DNA from: CANIGN01 sp964538275
Lineage (GTDB): Bacteria > Bdellovibrionota > UBA2428
Length of the DNA: 64,000 nt
Direction of reading: 5' to 3'
Assembly: GCA_964538275.1 (NCBI GenBank)
Contig: CAZIFW010000007.1
Coordinates: forward strand, 14,530-78,529
Below the pieces are notes generated by a model. It was given only the letters and a program-made list of their open reading frames with translations. It ran no database searches and had not been told where the DNA came from. This document shows, piece by piece, positions 17,300-24,823 of this stretch (the stretch's first letter is position 1; every line of letters starts with the position of its first letter). The translations under genes were made by a program, and so were the position numbers.

Positions 17300-17387
17300 A
17301 AAAAGTTACCAAATGCGAGGCCGCAGGGAGCGATGTGGCCGCGTGAGGGCCATGAGCGACCGAGAACGAAGCAGATGGTACTTTTTT
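17300..17387. repeat. Dispersed repeat copy A (about 90 bp, inverted ends, central hairpin)
   Basis: Copy in the abgT-cstA gap. Ends AAAAAGTTACC and GGTACTTTTTT form an imperfect inverted pair. It shares with 45451-45555 (opposite orientation) a 21-bp identical block starting ATGCGAGGCC (17313-17333) and a 25-bp block with two mismatches (17354-17378, GAGCGAC...GCAGATGG). Between the blocks the sequence differs, yet both copies can form a hairpin (here TGGCC/GGCCA). It overlaps the abgT stop codon. It may act as transcription attenuator or mRNA 3' stabiliser. Confidence 0.85.
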
Positions 17388-18924
17388 AGTGGCCGGGCAT
17401 CCAGAGAGGAGCGCCAGGTCCCATAGGCCAGTTCATAGTCATCCAAACAAACAACATAAGCGACCAGAAGATTAGGAAGAGTACAGAATAAGGGAGCATA
17501 AGAGCGATAAGAGTTCCTACGCGCGCCTTAGGGTCGTACTTGTTAGCAAAAGCCAAAATAAGAGGGAAATACGGCATAAGTGGAGAGATAATGTTCACCA
17601 CAGAATCCCCTACGCGATATGTTCCTTGAGTAAGCGCGGGGCTGTATCCCAAAAGCATAAACATAGGAACAAAGATGGGAGCCATCAAAGCCCATTTAGC
17701 AGAAGCGCTTCCAATCATAAGATCTAGAAAAACCGTTAGAAGAATAAAACCAATCATCATAGGAATAGGGCCAAGATTTAATTCTTTAAAGAATTCCGAT
17801 CCGTGAACCGCTAAAACCAAGCCGATATTGGAAGTGTTAAAGAGAGAAATAAACTGAGCGGCAAAGAAAACTAGAACAATATAAGGAGCCAGTGCCACCA
17901 TAGCTTCTTGCATAGCATCTATGACATCGTTAGCTTTTTTAAACTTCTTAGTCGCATAACCAAAAACAAGTCCGGTTAAAGACCCCACTAAGAAAATTAC
18001 AACTACGACACCTTTTAAAAGTGGAGAATGAAATATATCGCTTGTTGGATCGCGCAAAAAACCATTTTCAGGAATCATTCCGATAGCAATCAGAGCTGCG
18101 ATGACAAGAGTTACAACACCCGCATACAACAATCCGCGCTTTTCATTTTTAGTTAATTTTTCAATTTGTTCTGGAAGCGCTTCCCCTTTGTACTTGCCCA
18201 AAAATGGAATCGTAATTTTTTGAGCAATTAAAGTTCCAAGTACAATAATAAGCATCGAAGAACTCGCCATGAAGTACCAGTTTGCGAGCGGAGTCACCAC
18301 AAAAGCAGGGTCAATAATCCGAGCAGCTTCCTGTGAAATTCCTCCCAATAAAGGATCAGCAGTACTTAGAAGAAAGTTAGCAGCAAAGCCGCCCGATACC
18401 CCTGCAAAACTCACTGCCAAACCTGCAAGTGGGTGCATGCCAAGACTATGAAAGGCCATTGCCGCGAGTGGAATTAAAAGTACATACCCCACATCTCCCG
18501 CAGTGTGAGAAAGAATTCCAGCAACGAGAACAGCGGGAATAACTAAATAACGAGGAGCCTTTTGCACAATCAATCGAATCAGAGTTGAAAGCAATCCGCT
18601 TTTTTCTGCCAAACTAAATCCGAGCATGGCTACGAGCACGGTTCCCAGTGGTGCAAAACTTGAAAAGTTTTTCACCATATCCGTTAAGATAAAATGAATT
18701 CCTTTAACAGAGAGTAAATTCACTACAGTAATAGCTTCATTTTTTATTGGGTGCACAGCACTGAATCCCGTAACACTTGCAATCCATGAAGCGATCATGA
18801 CCACACCACATAAAATCAAAAAAAGAATAGCGGGATGTGGAAGAGCATTTCCGGCGGCTTCAACCTTTGCCAAAAAACGAGTAAGAGGAGTTGATTCAGT
18901 TAGGTTTTTTGTATCTTTAGTCAT
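17386..18924 (-). CDS. abgT: AbgT-family transporter (p-aminobenzoyl-glutamate type)
   Basis: Inner-membrane carrier of the AbgT family, reported as p-aminobenzoyl-glutamate importers or sulfonamide exporters driven by the proton gradient. 512 residues, about 12 membrane segments and two re-entrant regions. Family marks include VKNFSSFAPLGTVLVAMLG, the AGILSHTAGDVGYVLLIPLA stretch, and the C-terminal SASAKWALMAPIFVPMF followed by YRVGDSVVNIISPLMPYFPL. Start is ATG at 18924 after the leader. Its stop lies in the dispersed repeat. Upstream of cstA, it fits a scavenging lifestyle, but co-expression is uncertain because of the repeat. Confidence 0.92.
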   Translation of the reverse strand: MTKDTKNLTESTPLTRFLAKVEAAGNALPHPAILFLILCGVVMIASWIASVTGFSAVHPIKNEAITVVNLLSVKGIHFILTDMVKNFSSFAPLGTVLVAMLGFSLAEKSGLLSTLIRLIVQKAPRYLVIPAVLVAGILSHTAGDVGYVLLIPLAAMAFHSLGMHPLAGLAVSFAGVSGGFAANFLLSTADPLLGGISQEAARIIDPAFVVTPLANWYFMASSSMLIIVLGTLIAQKITIPFLGKYKGEALPEQIEKLTKNEKRGLLYAGVVTLVIAALIAIGMIPENGFLRDPTSDIFHSPLLKGVVVVIFLVGSLTGLVFGYATKKFKKANDVIDAMQEAMVALAPYIVLVFFAAQFISLFNTSNIGLVLAVHGSEFFKELNLGPIPMMIGFILLTVFLDLMIGSASAKWALMAPIFVPMFMLLGYSPALTQGTYRVGDSVVNIISPLMPYFPLILAFANKYDPKARVGTLIALMLPYSVLFLIFWSLMLFVWMTMNWPMGPGAPLWMPGH

Positions 18925-18954
18925 TTGGAAATACCTTTAGCAGCCGAGAAAGCT

Positions 18955-19065
18955 ATGAAGTTTCCTGCATCGAGTCAAACTCTTATTGCTTCACGGGCTC
19001 TTGCACTTAACTCTAAAGACACAATTTCAGTTACGCAACAATCTGTCTCGTTCGCTAAAGAATAA
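18955..19065 (+). CDS. Possible 36-residue small protein
   Basis: An ATG at 18955, preceded by a weak purine stretch (GAGAAAG), opens a 36-codon frame (MKFPASSQTLIASRALALNS ... FAKE) that fills the gap between abgT and the SRPBCC gene on the opposite strand. It is not hydrophobic and has no recognised motif. It may be chance. Its only support is the start context and that it fills the whole gap. Confidence 0.2.
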   Translation: MKFPASSQTLIASRALALNSKDTISVTQQSVSFAKE

Positions 19066-19067
19066 TT

Positions 19068-19595
19068 TTAATGATCCGCAGCTCTTTTGAAGATTTTTTC
19101 TAGGCGTCTTTTCCTAAATACAAAAAGTTGAGTGATAACTTTCTCTGCGACCCAATTAAACTTCTTAAGTTGTGGCTTTAGAGAATACTCCACATGATCG
19201 ATGAGCCATGTTCCTTCGCTTTTTGCAGGATAAGTTTTTCCATCTATAACGATATCTTTGATTCCTCGTTTAAATTCGTGTTTATGTCGCCACACTTCGA
19301 AAGGCCCATCCTTCTGCAAATCAACAAAGAATTTGTAATCAGGCTCATCACACCAATCCACATACTCAACGTTCCATTTAAAAAAAGGCTTAAGCCATTT
19401 GTTGTAACTTCGAATTTGAAAACTTGAATCCTTTCCCATGACTTCAGGAACATTTTCTAAATGTAACTTTAAAAAGTCTGGCGAAATGGCCACTAGGTTT
19501 TGCGGATCACAATGAAAAGCCCAAATTTCCTCTAAGGGTTGCTTAAGCCAAAGTTGTGTTTGAAGAGTGCGAGTGCCTTTTTTTTGCTCGGACAT
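19068..19595 (-). CDS. SRPBCC (START-like) superfamily protein
   Basis: 175 residues with the START/polyketide-cyclase-like helix-grip pattern. It begins with TLQTQLWLKQPLEEIWAFHCDPQNLVAISPDFLKL (the typical strand-helix with W.F..DP.NL..I.P opening), passes through FQIRSYNKWLKPFFKWNVEYVDWCDEPDYKFFVDLQKDGPF, and has a W.H.HEF strand and a terminal helix. Such proteins bind hydrophobic ligands or act as cyclase-like enzymes. No signal peptide. The start is ATG at 19595. No partner gene identifies the ligand. Confidence 0.72.
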   Translation of the reverse strand: MSEQKKGTRTLQTQLWLKQPLEEIWAFHCDPQNLVAISPDFLKLHLENVPEVMGKDSSFQIRSYNKWLKPFFKWNVEYVDWCDEPDYKFFVDLQKDGPFEVWRHKHEFKRGIKDIVIDGKTYPAKSEGTWLIDHVEYSLKPQLKKFNWVAEKVITQLFVFRKRRLEKIFKRAADH

Positions 19596-19698
19596 TACAG
19601 TTAAGATTAGCTTAGAAATGACTTATCAAAAAGCCAGAATCCAAAACTCGTAAACCTATAAAGCTTCCGTCTCAAATCTGTTACGATGAACTCAGTAA

Positions 19699-20196
19699 AT
19701 GTTTAATGCCATATACAGTCACCTATGCCAAAAACTCATATTTTCAGCTATCTTGCTCTTTCCTCTCAGAGGATTTGCCTGCAAACAGGAAGCTCCTGTT
19801 GTGCAACTCCTAAACAATATAAAAATTGAAGTTTCGGCTCAAAGTGGCCTTCGACTTTCGGGAAAAAATACCAAACCAAGTATTCTTCGAATAAAGAGCG
19901 CAGAAGAATCTAATAAAATCCCCCTGGTAGTTGAAACTCAAGTGACGGAAATGAAAAACACTGTACCTCTTTGGAAGCGTGCGACGGGCACAGCGCCCGA
20001 ATTCCAAGAAGTTCAGTTACCTCTTCTGATTGAAATTCGACCAGAAAGAGTTCTAGAGAGTGATTTAAATTATGTGATTGACCTCAAAGAAGAGGATAAA
20101 AATTTTCAAATAGAGGTCTTATTTCGAGGAGGCATGTCTAAATCGCGAGGCTGCGGAGGCAGTGCTAAAGTAGAAGCACGAAAAGCTACTCACTAA
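19699..20196 (+). CDS. Small secreted protein of unknown function
   Basis: 165 residues. The N-terminus (MFNAIYSHLCQKLIFSAILL) is a signal peptide ending in RGFA, with Cys28 as the first mature residue. FAC is not a good lipobox, so signal peptidase I cleavage is more likely. The mature part is strand-rich with many Lys/Glu and ends in a GGMSKSRGCGGSAK tail whose Cys could pair with Cys28. No family recognised. It converges on nuoB with a four-base overlap of stop regions. Confidence 0.55.
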   Translation: MFNAIYSHLCQKLIFSAILLFPLRGFACKQEAPVVQLLNNIKIEVSAQSGLRLSGKNTKPSILRIKSAEESNKIPLVVETQVTEMKNTVPLWKRATGTAPEFQEVQLPLLIEIRPERVLESDLNYVIDLKEEDKNFQIEVLFRGGMSKSRGCGGSAKVEARKATH

Positions 20197-20789
20197 GCTG
20201 TTTTTTTACCTTCAGGAAAAGCTTCATCAACACCTAATTTTTCGTTAGGTTCGCCCACTTGGCGTCCACGTTTACCCGAACCCCCTTGGTGATCTCCAAG
20301 AGTAGGACGCGCAACTGCGACTTTATTTTGAAGTTTAATAAGTCCGTCAATCAAAGCTTCAGGACGTGGAGGACAACCAGGAACGTAAACATCTACAGGA
20401 ACCACGCGATCTACACCTTTGAGAACGTGGTAGCCCTCTTTCCAGTAAGGACCGCCTTTTGTAGCGCAAGAACCCATTGCAATAACCCAACGAGGATCAG
20501 GCATTTGATCATAAAGTCGTTTCACACGAGTTGCCATTTTGAGAGTAACGGTTCCGGCAACGATCATAAAATCAGACTGACGAGGAGTTGCTCTGAAAAC
20601 ACCGCAACCAAAGCGCTCTAAATCGTAGCTAGAAGCACCTGTTGCCATCATTTCGATCGCGCAACAAGCCAGACCAAAAGTCATGGGCCAAAGGCTATTT
20701 TTTCTTCCCCAGTTAACCACTTGGTCCACTCGAGAAAGCATAAGATTGTCACCACCGATGGGGCTTTTGTTTAAAAGCGTATTGTCCAT
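20193..20789 (-). CDS. nuoB: NADH-quinone oxidoreductase subunit B
   Basis: Complex I subunit carrying the terminal 4Fe-4S cluster N2, which passes electrons to quinone. The ATG at 20789 is chosen because AGGAG lies seven bases upstream; a TTG at 20807 is also in frame. About 198 residues. The cluster ligands are present: the double Cys in FGLACCAIEMMA, Cys in AMGSCATKGGPY, and Cys in YVPGCPPRPEALI. The C-terminal 35 residues are a charged extension (GGSGKRGRQVGEPNEK...). Unusually, no other nuo gene is adjacent; instead erpA lies 36 bases upstream on the same strand. Confidence 0.95.
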   Translation of the reverse strand: MDNTLLNKSPIGGDNLMLSRVDQVVNWGRKNSLWPMTFGLACCAIEMMATGASSYDLERFGCGVFRATPRQSDFMIVAGTVTLKMATRVKRLYDQMPDPRWVIAMGSCATKGGPYWKEGYHVLKGVDRVVPVDVYVPGCPPRPEALIDGLIKLQNKVAVARPTLGDHQGGSGKRGRQVGEPNEKLGVDEAFPEGKKTA

Positions 20790-20825
20790 AATTTTGCTCC
20801 TACTCAAACTACTACTACAGGATCT

Positions 20826-21152
20826 CTAAGCTGAAAAACTCGATCCACATCCGCATGAAGTTTTTGCGTTAGGATTATTGAATACAAAGCCTTGTCCGTT
20901 CAAGCCATCTGAAAAATCTAATTCTGTACCCTTTAGGAACAAAAGGCTTTTAGCATCTACAGCAACCTTTACCCCGTGAATATCAAGGATCTTGTCGCCT
21001 TCTTGAATTTTATCCTCAAAGTCCATTTTATAGGACATGCCCGAGCAACCCCCACCCACTACGCTCACGCGCAGGTAAGTACTTGTTTTTCCTTCACGTT
21101 CTTGAACCGAACGCACCTGTTTGGCCGCTTTTTCGGAGAGATTAAAGTCCAT
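20826..21152 (-). CDS. erpA: A-type iron-sulfur cluster carrier (ErpA/IscA/HesB family)
   Basis: Delivers 4Fe-4S clusters to apo-enzymes. 108 residues, the family length. The three conserved cysteines are Cys36 (VGGGCSGMSY), Cys100 and Cys102 (KTSCGCGSSF). The absence of nearby iscU/iscS and the ErpA-like overall sequence favour ErpA, but IscA cannot be excluded. It is followed at 36 bases by nuoB. As ErpA is known to mature respiratory Fe-S enzymes including complex I in Escherichia coli, the pairing is functionally sensible. Confidence 0.87.
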   Translation of the reverse strand: MDFNLSEKAAKQVRSVQEREGKTSTYLRVSVVGGGCSGMSYKMDFEDKIQEGDKILDIHGVKVAVDAKSLLFLKGTELDFSDGLNGQGFVFNNPNAKTSCGCGSSFSA

Positions 21153-21223
21153 AGCCCTATCATAGCCTGCTTAAGCGAGATTTCCCATGAATTTTCGTCG
21201 ATCTTGGACTACTTTAACCGCCA

Positions 21224-22681
21224 ATGCAGCACTTGTTGCGCGACCCGGTTCACCACACGGTTCCGCTTTCTCGAACAGAGAAGAACCTCATTGACCACCC
21301 TCTTTTTCAAAGATTGAGGCGAATCAAGCAGACGGCTTTTCTAAATTTAGTATTTCCAGGGTCTACGCACGACCGCTTTAGTCACTGTGTAGGTGCTATG
21401 CACCTTGCAGGACTGCTCTTTGATTCGGTTTCACAAGAGTTTATCAACACTTTTGGGCCACGTGCGCTGCAACCTCCACAACAGGATTATTTTAGACGCC
21501 TTTTGCGAATGGCCGCTCTTATGCACGACATAGGGCACGGACCATTTTCTCACAGTCTTGAAGGCGTTACGCGTTTAGGTCGCCCTCTACACCCTCAACG
21601 TAAACTTCTCTTTAGAGAAGGCACTATTCCCGAAGACTGGGTTCACGATAAATATTTAAAATCCGAAAAGTGGATGAACGAAGCCGCTTCTCACGAAGAT
21701 TTTACCATCGCAATTTTGTCTCTCATGGCGAGCGAAGAAGAAGGCCGCATTGGCGGCTTGATGGCGCAAGACATTGCATGTCTCATAGTAGATTGGGCCC
21801 GTCCGAGTCCTGAATTTCAAGAAGTAGACCAAGTGGGTCCTTCGGGTAAATGGCGCCTACATGATGCCCTCAAAGAATTGGTTTCAGGTGAGCTCGATGC
21901 AGATCGTATGGATTACTTGCTACGTGACTCTCACAATACAGGTGTTCCCTATGGCCAATACGACAAAGAGATGTTGATTGGTAACGTTTTATGGCGACCG
22001 CACCCAGAGAAAAAGGGTCAGCTTGTAACTGCACTTCGCCGCAAAGCTTTGCATGCTTTTGAAGATTTTTTAATTTCTCGCTTTCATATGTTCATGCAAC
22101 TCTATTCACACAAAACCACCGTAGCTTTTGATGTGATTCTTGAAAACGCACTTGCAGAACTGCCAGACTTTTCTATTCAGCCCGACCTTACAGAATACTT
22201 ACGCTGGTCTGACGATTGGTTATTGAGAAAAATTATTGAAAACCGTTCTTCAAAGTGGGGCGAACACATACGCGACCGTATTCCACTCAAGCATTTATTT
22301 ACCGTGCGCCAAGATCAACAAAAGAAATTTTTAAAACTCATAGAGCCTTTTGAACGTAGCCATGGCACTACGGCCTGGTTTCCTTCACTTAAAAACAAAC
22401 CTGAGAAAGCACGCGACAAAGATGTTCCTAAAATTTGGTGGAGACATAGTGTCTCTTATCTCACTAAAAAAGACCGTGGCCGTTACCCACTTTACATCGA
22501 AGATAAAAACAAACTCATTCCTATTGAGGAAATTTCATTGCTTCTTAAGAGCGATTACGTGCGCCGCTTCGATATGATTCATGTCTACTGTCTTCGTGGA
22601 CAAGAATACGAAGTAAAAAAGTGGATGAAAGAATACAACATGCTTCCTCCTGATGAAGAGCGCTCTGACTTAGATATTTAA
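21224..22681 (+). CDS. HD-domain phosphohydrolase (COG1078/SAMHD1-like)
   Basis: 485 residues. Opens with RDPVHHTVPLSRTEKNLIDH and FQRLRRIKQTAF, the signature start of COG1078 proteins. The metal site is HDRFSHCVGAMHLA (first His), LMHDIGHGPFSHSLEG (HD pair) and a later Asp in LDADRMDYLLRDSHNTG. These proteins are dNTP triphosphohydrolases or related nucleotidases. It is cytoplasmic (no signal). The C-terminal 120 residues are less conserved and charged. Start is ATG at 21224; it is divergent from erpA and overlaps the next convergent gene by four bases. Confidence 0.88.
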   Translation: MQHLLRDPVHHTVPLSRTEKNLIDHPLFQRLRRIKQTAFLNLVFPGSTHDRFSHCVGAMHLAGLLFDSVSQEFINTFGPRALQPPQQDYFRRLLRMAALMHDIGHGPFSHSLEGVTRLGRPLHPQRKLLFREGTIPEDWVHDKYLKSEKWMNEAASHEDFTIAILSLMASEEEGRIGGLMAQDIACLIVDWARPSPEFQEVDQVGPSGKWRLHDALKELVSGELDADRMDYLLRDSHNTGVPYGQYDKEMLIGNVLWRPHPEKKGQLVTALRRKALHAFEDFLISRFHMFMQLYSHKTTVAFDVILENALAELPDFSIQPDLTEYLRWSDDWLLRKIIENRSSKWGEHIRDRIPLKHLFTVRQDQQKKFLKLIEPFERSHGTTAWFPSLKNKPEKARDKDVPKIWWRHSVSYLTKKDRGRYPLYIEDKNKLIPIEEISLLLKSDYVRRFDMIHVYCLRGQEYEVKKWMKEYNMLPPDEERSDLDI

Positions 22682-23583
22682 AGTTTACTGACAATAACTG
22701 CGTTCAAAGTATATAGACGATTGATCTTAGGAGTGCTCATAGATACATGTATCTGATTGAAAGCCTTGGGATCAAATTCATCTGTTTCCTTAAGAGTCTC
22801 TTCACCCAAGACGTAAAAAAATGCCTTATATTCTAATCCATCTTCATTATCTATGTATGTAAAGTTGAGGCGTGTATCAAAAACGCTTCTCTCAACTTCA
22901 TCAATGGACGTAATCGTCACTGCATGCCCACCCCACCGCTGCCAAGCTTGTAATTTTGAATCACGATACAAATTATTCCAAGCTATGACGGGAAAAAAAG
23001 AATTTTGCAAAGAACGCTCTAAACTTTTCTTTAAAAAATATAGTCTTGCATAGGAAGGAGTTGCTAACTGCTTACCCATAGAAAATTCTTCTGTCTCTAA
23101 TTTAAGATCTTTGACATACTCTGGATTCATTTTTTGAATCACACTGAGCAAATCATCTAGCCACATTCCACTATTTTGAACAGTACTATACATGGGCAAA
23201 AATCCATTTAACTCACGCCAAAGCTCTGAATCACTCCACGAGTTAAAAAAATCAAACAAAGCTTCTTGATCGCTCAACTTAAAATCTTTTTGGATTTTAG
23301 CATTCGTTTGTATTTTGGTTTTTTTAACTTCTCTCAAGGAGGGATTCGAATGATACGTACATTCATCCAAAAAATTTTCAAACTTTTCTTCGTCATTCGC
23401 ACCCTTAACCGTTTTCCAAAATCCTTTAGATTTTTCAGTTCCTAGTTGAGTGGAAATATAAAAAGATAATGGAACACAGGTGTATCCGGGAAACTTGTTT
23501 TTATAAAAATACTCAGGCGACGATCCAGCACCCGCTAGCGATACTATTAAAAATAAAAGAAACCCCTGCACCCAATTCCTCAT
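22678..23583 (-). CDS. Secreted protein with papain-like Cys-His-Asn pattern
   Basis: 301 residues with a signal peptide (MRNWVQGFLLFLIVSLAGAG). I do not recognise a named family, but the order of three blocks is that of papain-fold proteins: Cys36 in GYTCVPLSFY soon after the N-terminus, His220 in WGGHAVTITSI, and Asn246 in YIDNEDGL. The middle is helical and charged. It may be a secreted cysteine peptidase, amidase or an inactive relative. It converges with the HD gene (four-base overlap) and lies 67 bases downstream of another secreted gene on the same strand. Confidence 0.6.
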   Translation of the reverse strand: MRNWVQGFLLFLIVSLAGAGSSPEYFYKNKFPGYTCVPLSFYISTQLGTEKSKGFWKTVKGANDEEKFENFLDECTYHSNPSLREVKKTKIQTNAKIQKDFKLSDQEALFDFFNSWSDSELWRELNGFLPMYSTVQNSGMWLDDLLSVIQKMNPEYVKDLKLETEEFSMGKQLATPSYARLYFLKKSLERSLQNSFFPVIAWNNLYRDSKLQAWQRWGGHAVTITSIDEVERSVFDTRLNFTYIDNEDGLEYKAFFYVLGEETLKETDEFDPKAFNQIHVSMSTPKINRLYTLNAVIVSKL

Positions 23584-23650
23584 AGCGTGAGCTAAACAAG
23601 AAGTTTTGAATGAGACCCCTTAAATTCTATTAAGTTAAGTAAATGAAAGA

Positions 23651-24331
23651 CTATTCGTCTTCTGTAGGAGACGGCAAACCCAAGGGACCACAGTGATTAT
23701 TGAGGCTCAGATCTTTCTTATAAAGCTGATTGCGAAAAGCGATTGTAATGCGCGCGGTTTGAGTTCCACTAAGAGCCATAAATCCAGAAAAGCGATTTTC
23801 TTCTTTGCAGCGAAAGTTTTTAGAAAACTCGTAACTTTCTTCCGTTTTAGCCGTGACCGCAACGTAGTCATCCACTGCCGAGCAATATCCCTCAACCCAG
23901 AGACGACACGACATAAGCTTGTCGCTTTCACAGATACAGTTTTTAAGTTCAGCGTTTTCAATCATCATGGATCCCGGAGGACCTACATAACTTGCAAAAG
24001 CCCGGCTTTCTTCTGCTTCTTCAGAGGATATCTCTCTCTCAAGTTTTTTGAGTTGATCTTCTTGAAGATCTAGACCCAATTGCTCTTCACTTGAAGGCGC
24101 GCCAGATTCTTTTAGTGCTAAATCTTTTAGTTTGCGTTTTTGTTGCTCTTCTAAAGAGGAAAGCTTTTTCTCAAGTTCTGCCATTTTTTCCAAAAACTTA
24201 GGAATAGCAACCAAACTAAAATTCGTATTTTTTCGAAGAGAAAAAGAAGGTCTATTGGGAGCTTGCAATAAATGTGGCAAAGCTGAAGCCCCCACAAGCA
24301 CACTCATCAAAACGACGAAGAGAAATTGCAT
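23651..24331 (-). CDS. Secreted coiled-coil, Cys-rich protein of unknown function
   Basis: 226 residues. Signal peptide MQFLFVVLMSVLVGASALPH. A coiled coil runs from about residue 45 to 108 (AELEKKLSSLEEQQKRKLKD and later QLKKLEREISSEEAEESRAF). The C-terminal domain has paired Cys (NCICES, SCRLWVEGYC, FRCKEE, NHCGPLG), suggesting disulfides in the periplasm or outside. Family unknown. It is upstream of the papain-like gene on the same strand and may be co-transcribed with it. Confidence 0.6.
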   Translation of the reverse strand: MQFLFVVLMSVLVGASALPHLLQAPNRPSFSLRKNTNFSLVAIPKFLEKMAELEKKLSSLEEQQKRKLKDLALKESGAPSSEEQLGLDLQEDQLKKLEREISSEEAEESRAFASYVGPPGSMMIENAELKNCICESDKLMSCRLWVEGYCSAVDDYVAVTAKTEESYEFSKNFRCKEENRFSGFMALSGTQTARITIAFRNQLYKKDLSLNNHCGPLGLPSPTEDE

Positions 24332-24388
24332 CTGTTTCTTCTTTTCCTAGTATTATTTCGGATTAAATTAGGCAGGGGGATGTGAATC

Positions 24389-24763
24389 TTAAGTTAAGGG
24401 CTGGGTCAAATACTTGTCCAAAACTTCTGAGCTTTCTTCAAAATAGCTTCCATTAGACGACTTTGTTCGACGTGCCAATATTCTGGCTGAGCGGAGAGAA
24501 TCTTTGTTTATAGATTTGCGATCTAAAAGAGTTCTAGTTGGTGATGAATCGCAAGAAATAACATAGGTATGTAATCCCAAATCAACCCAACTCACTCTGA
24601 GCAATATACGAAAATGAGGACTTCTTTTTCCTCTAGATTTTGCAGAAGTTGGGAACTCTACAAGCAACTCTTCTATCTCCCAATCTTTCCACTCATGACT
24701 TCGACTCGCTAAGTTAGACATCAATGCCTCAGAATGCGGATGAAAGGGAGGAATAAATGCCAT
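24389..24763 (-). CDS. Hypothetical 124-residue protein
   Basis: No signal peptide and no recognised domain. It contains EWKDWEIEELLVEFPTSA and HFRILLRVSWVDLGLHTYVI, which look like a strand-rich core, and ends in a Ser/Arg-rich tail. An ATG at 24763 is used; one at 24721 is possible. It is divergent from the DHH gene, with a palindrome in the gap. It could be a chance frame, but the surrounding space would otherwise be empty for 400 bases. Confidence 0.45.
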   Translation of the reverse strand: MAFIPPFHPHSEALMSNLASRSHEWKDWEIEELLVEFPTSAKSRGKRSPHFRILLRVSWVDLGLHTYVISCDSSPTRTLLDRKSINKDSLRSARILARRTKSSNGSYFEESSEVLDKYLTQPLT

Positions 24764-24777
24764 AGTTAATCTTTTCC

Positions 24778-24795
24778 ACGGATTTGTTTATCCGT
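24778..24795. promoter_or_regulatory. Palindrome in the divergent gap before the DHH gene
   Basis: ACGGAT-TTGTTT-ATCCGT, perfect 6-bp arms with a 6-base spacer, midway between two divergent starts (24763 and 24824). It could be an operator or a leader hairpin. No further support. Confidence 0.3.
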
Positions 24796-24823
24796 CAAAA
24801 GAGCCGAGGTATCATATTTAGAT

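Noticed and set aside
17232..17426. 64-codon plus-strand frame across the abgT-cstA gap
   Set aside because: Most of it is the dispersed repeat; the Arg-rich product is a by-product of that sequence.
23338..23355. GGATTCGAATG resembling a tRNA T-arm
   Set aside because: No acceptor, D or anticodon stem can be folded around it and it lies inside a coding gene.
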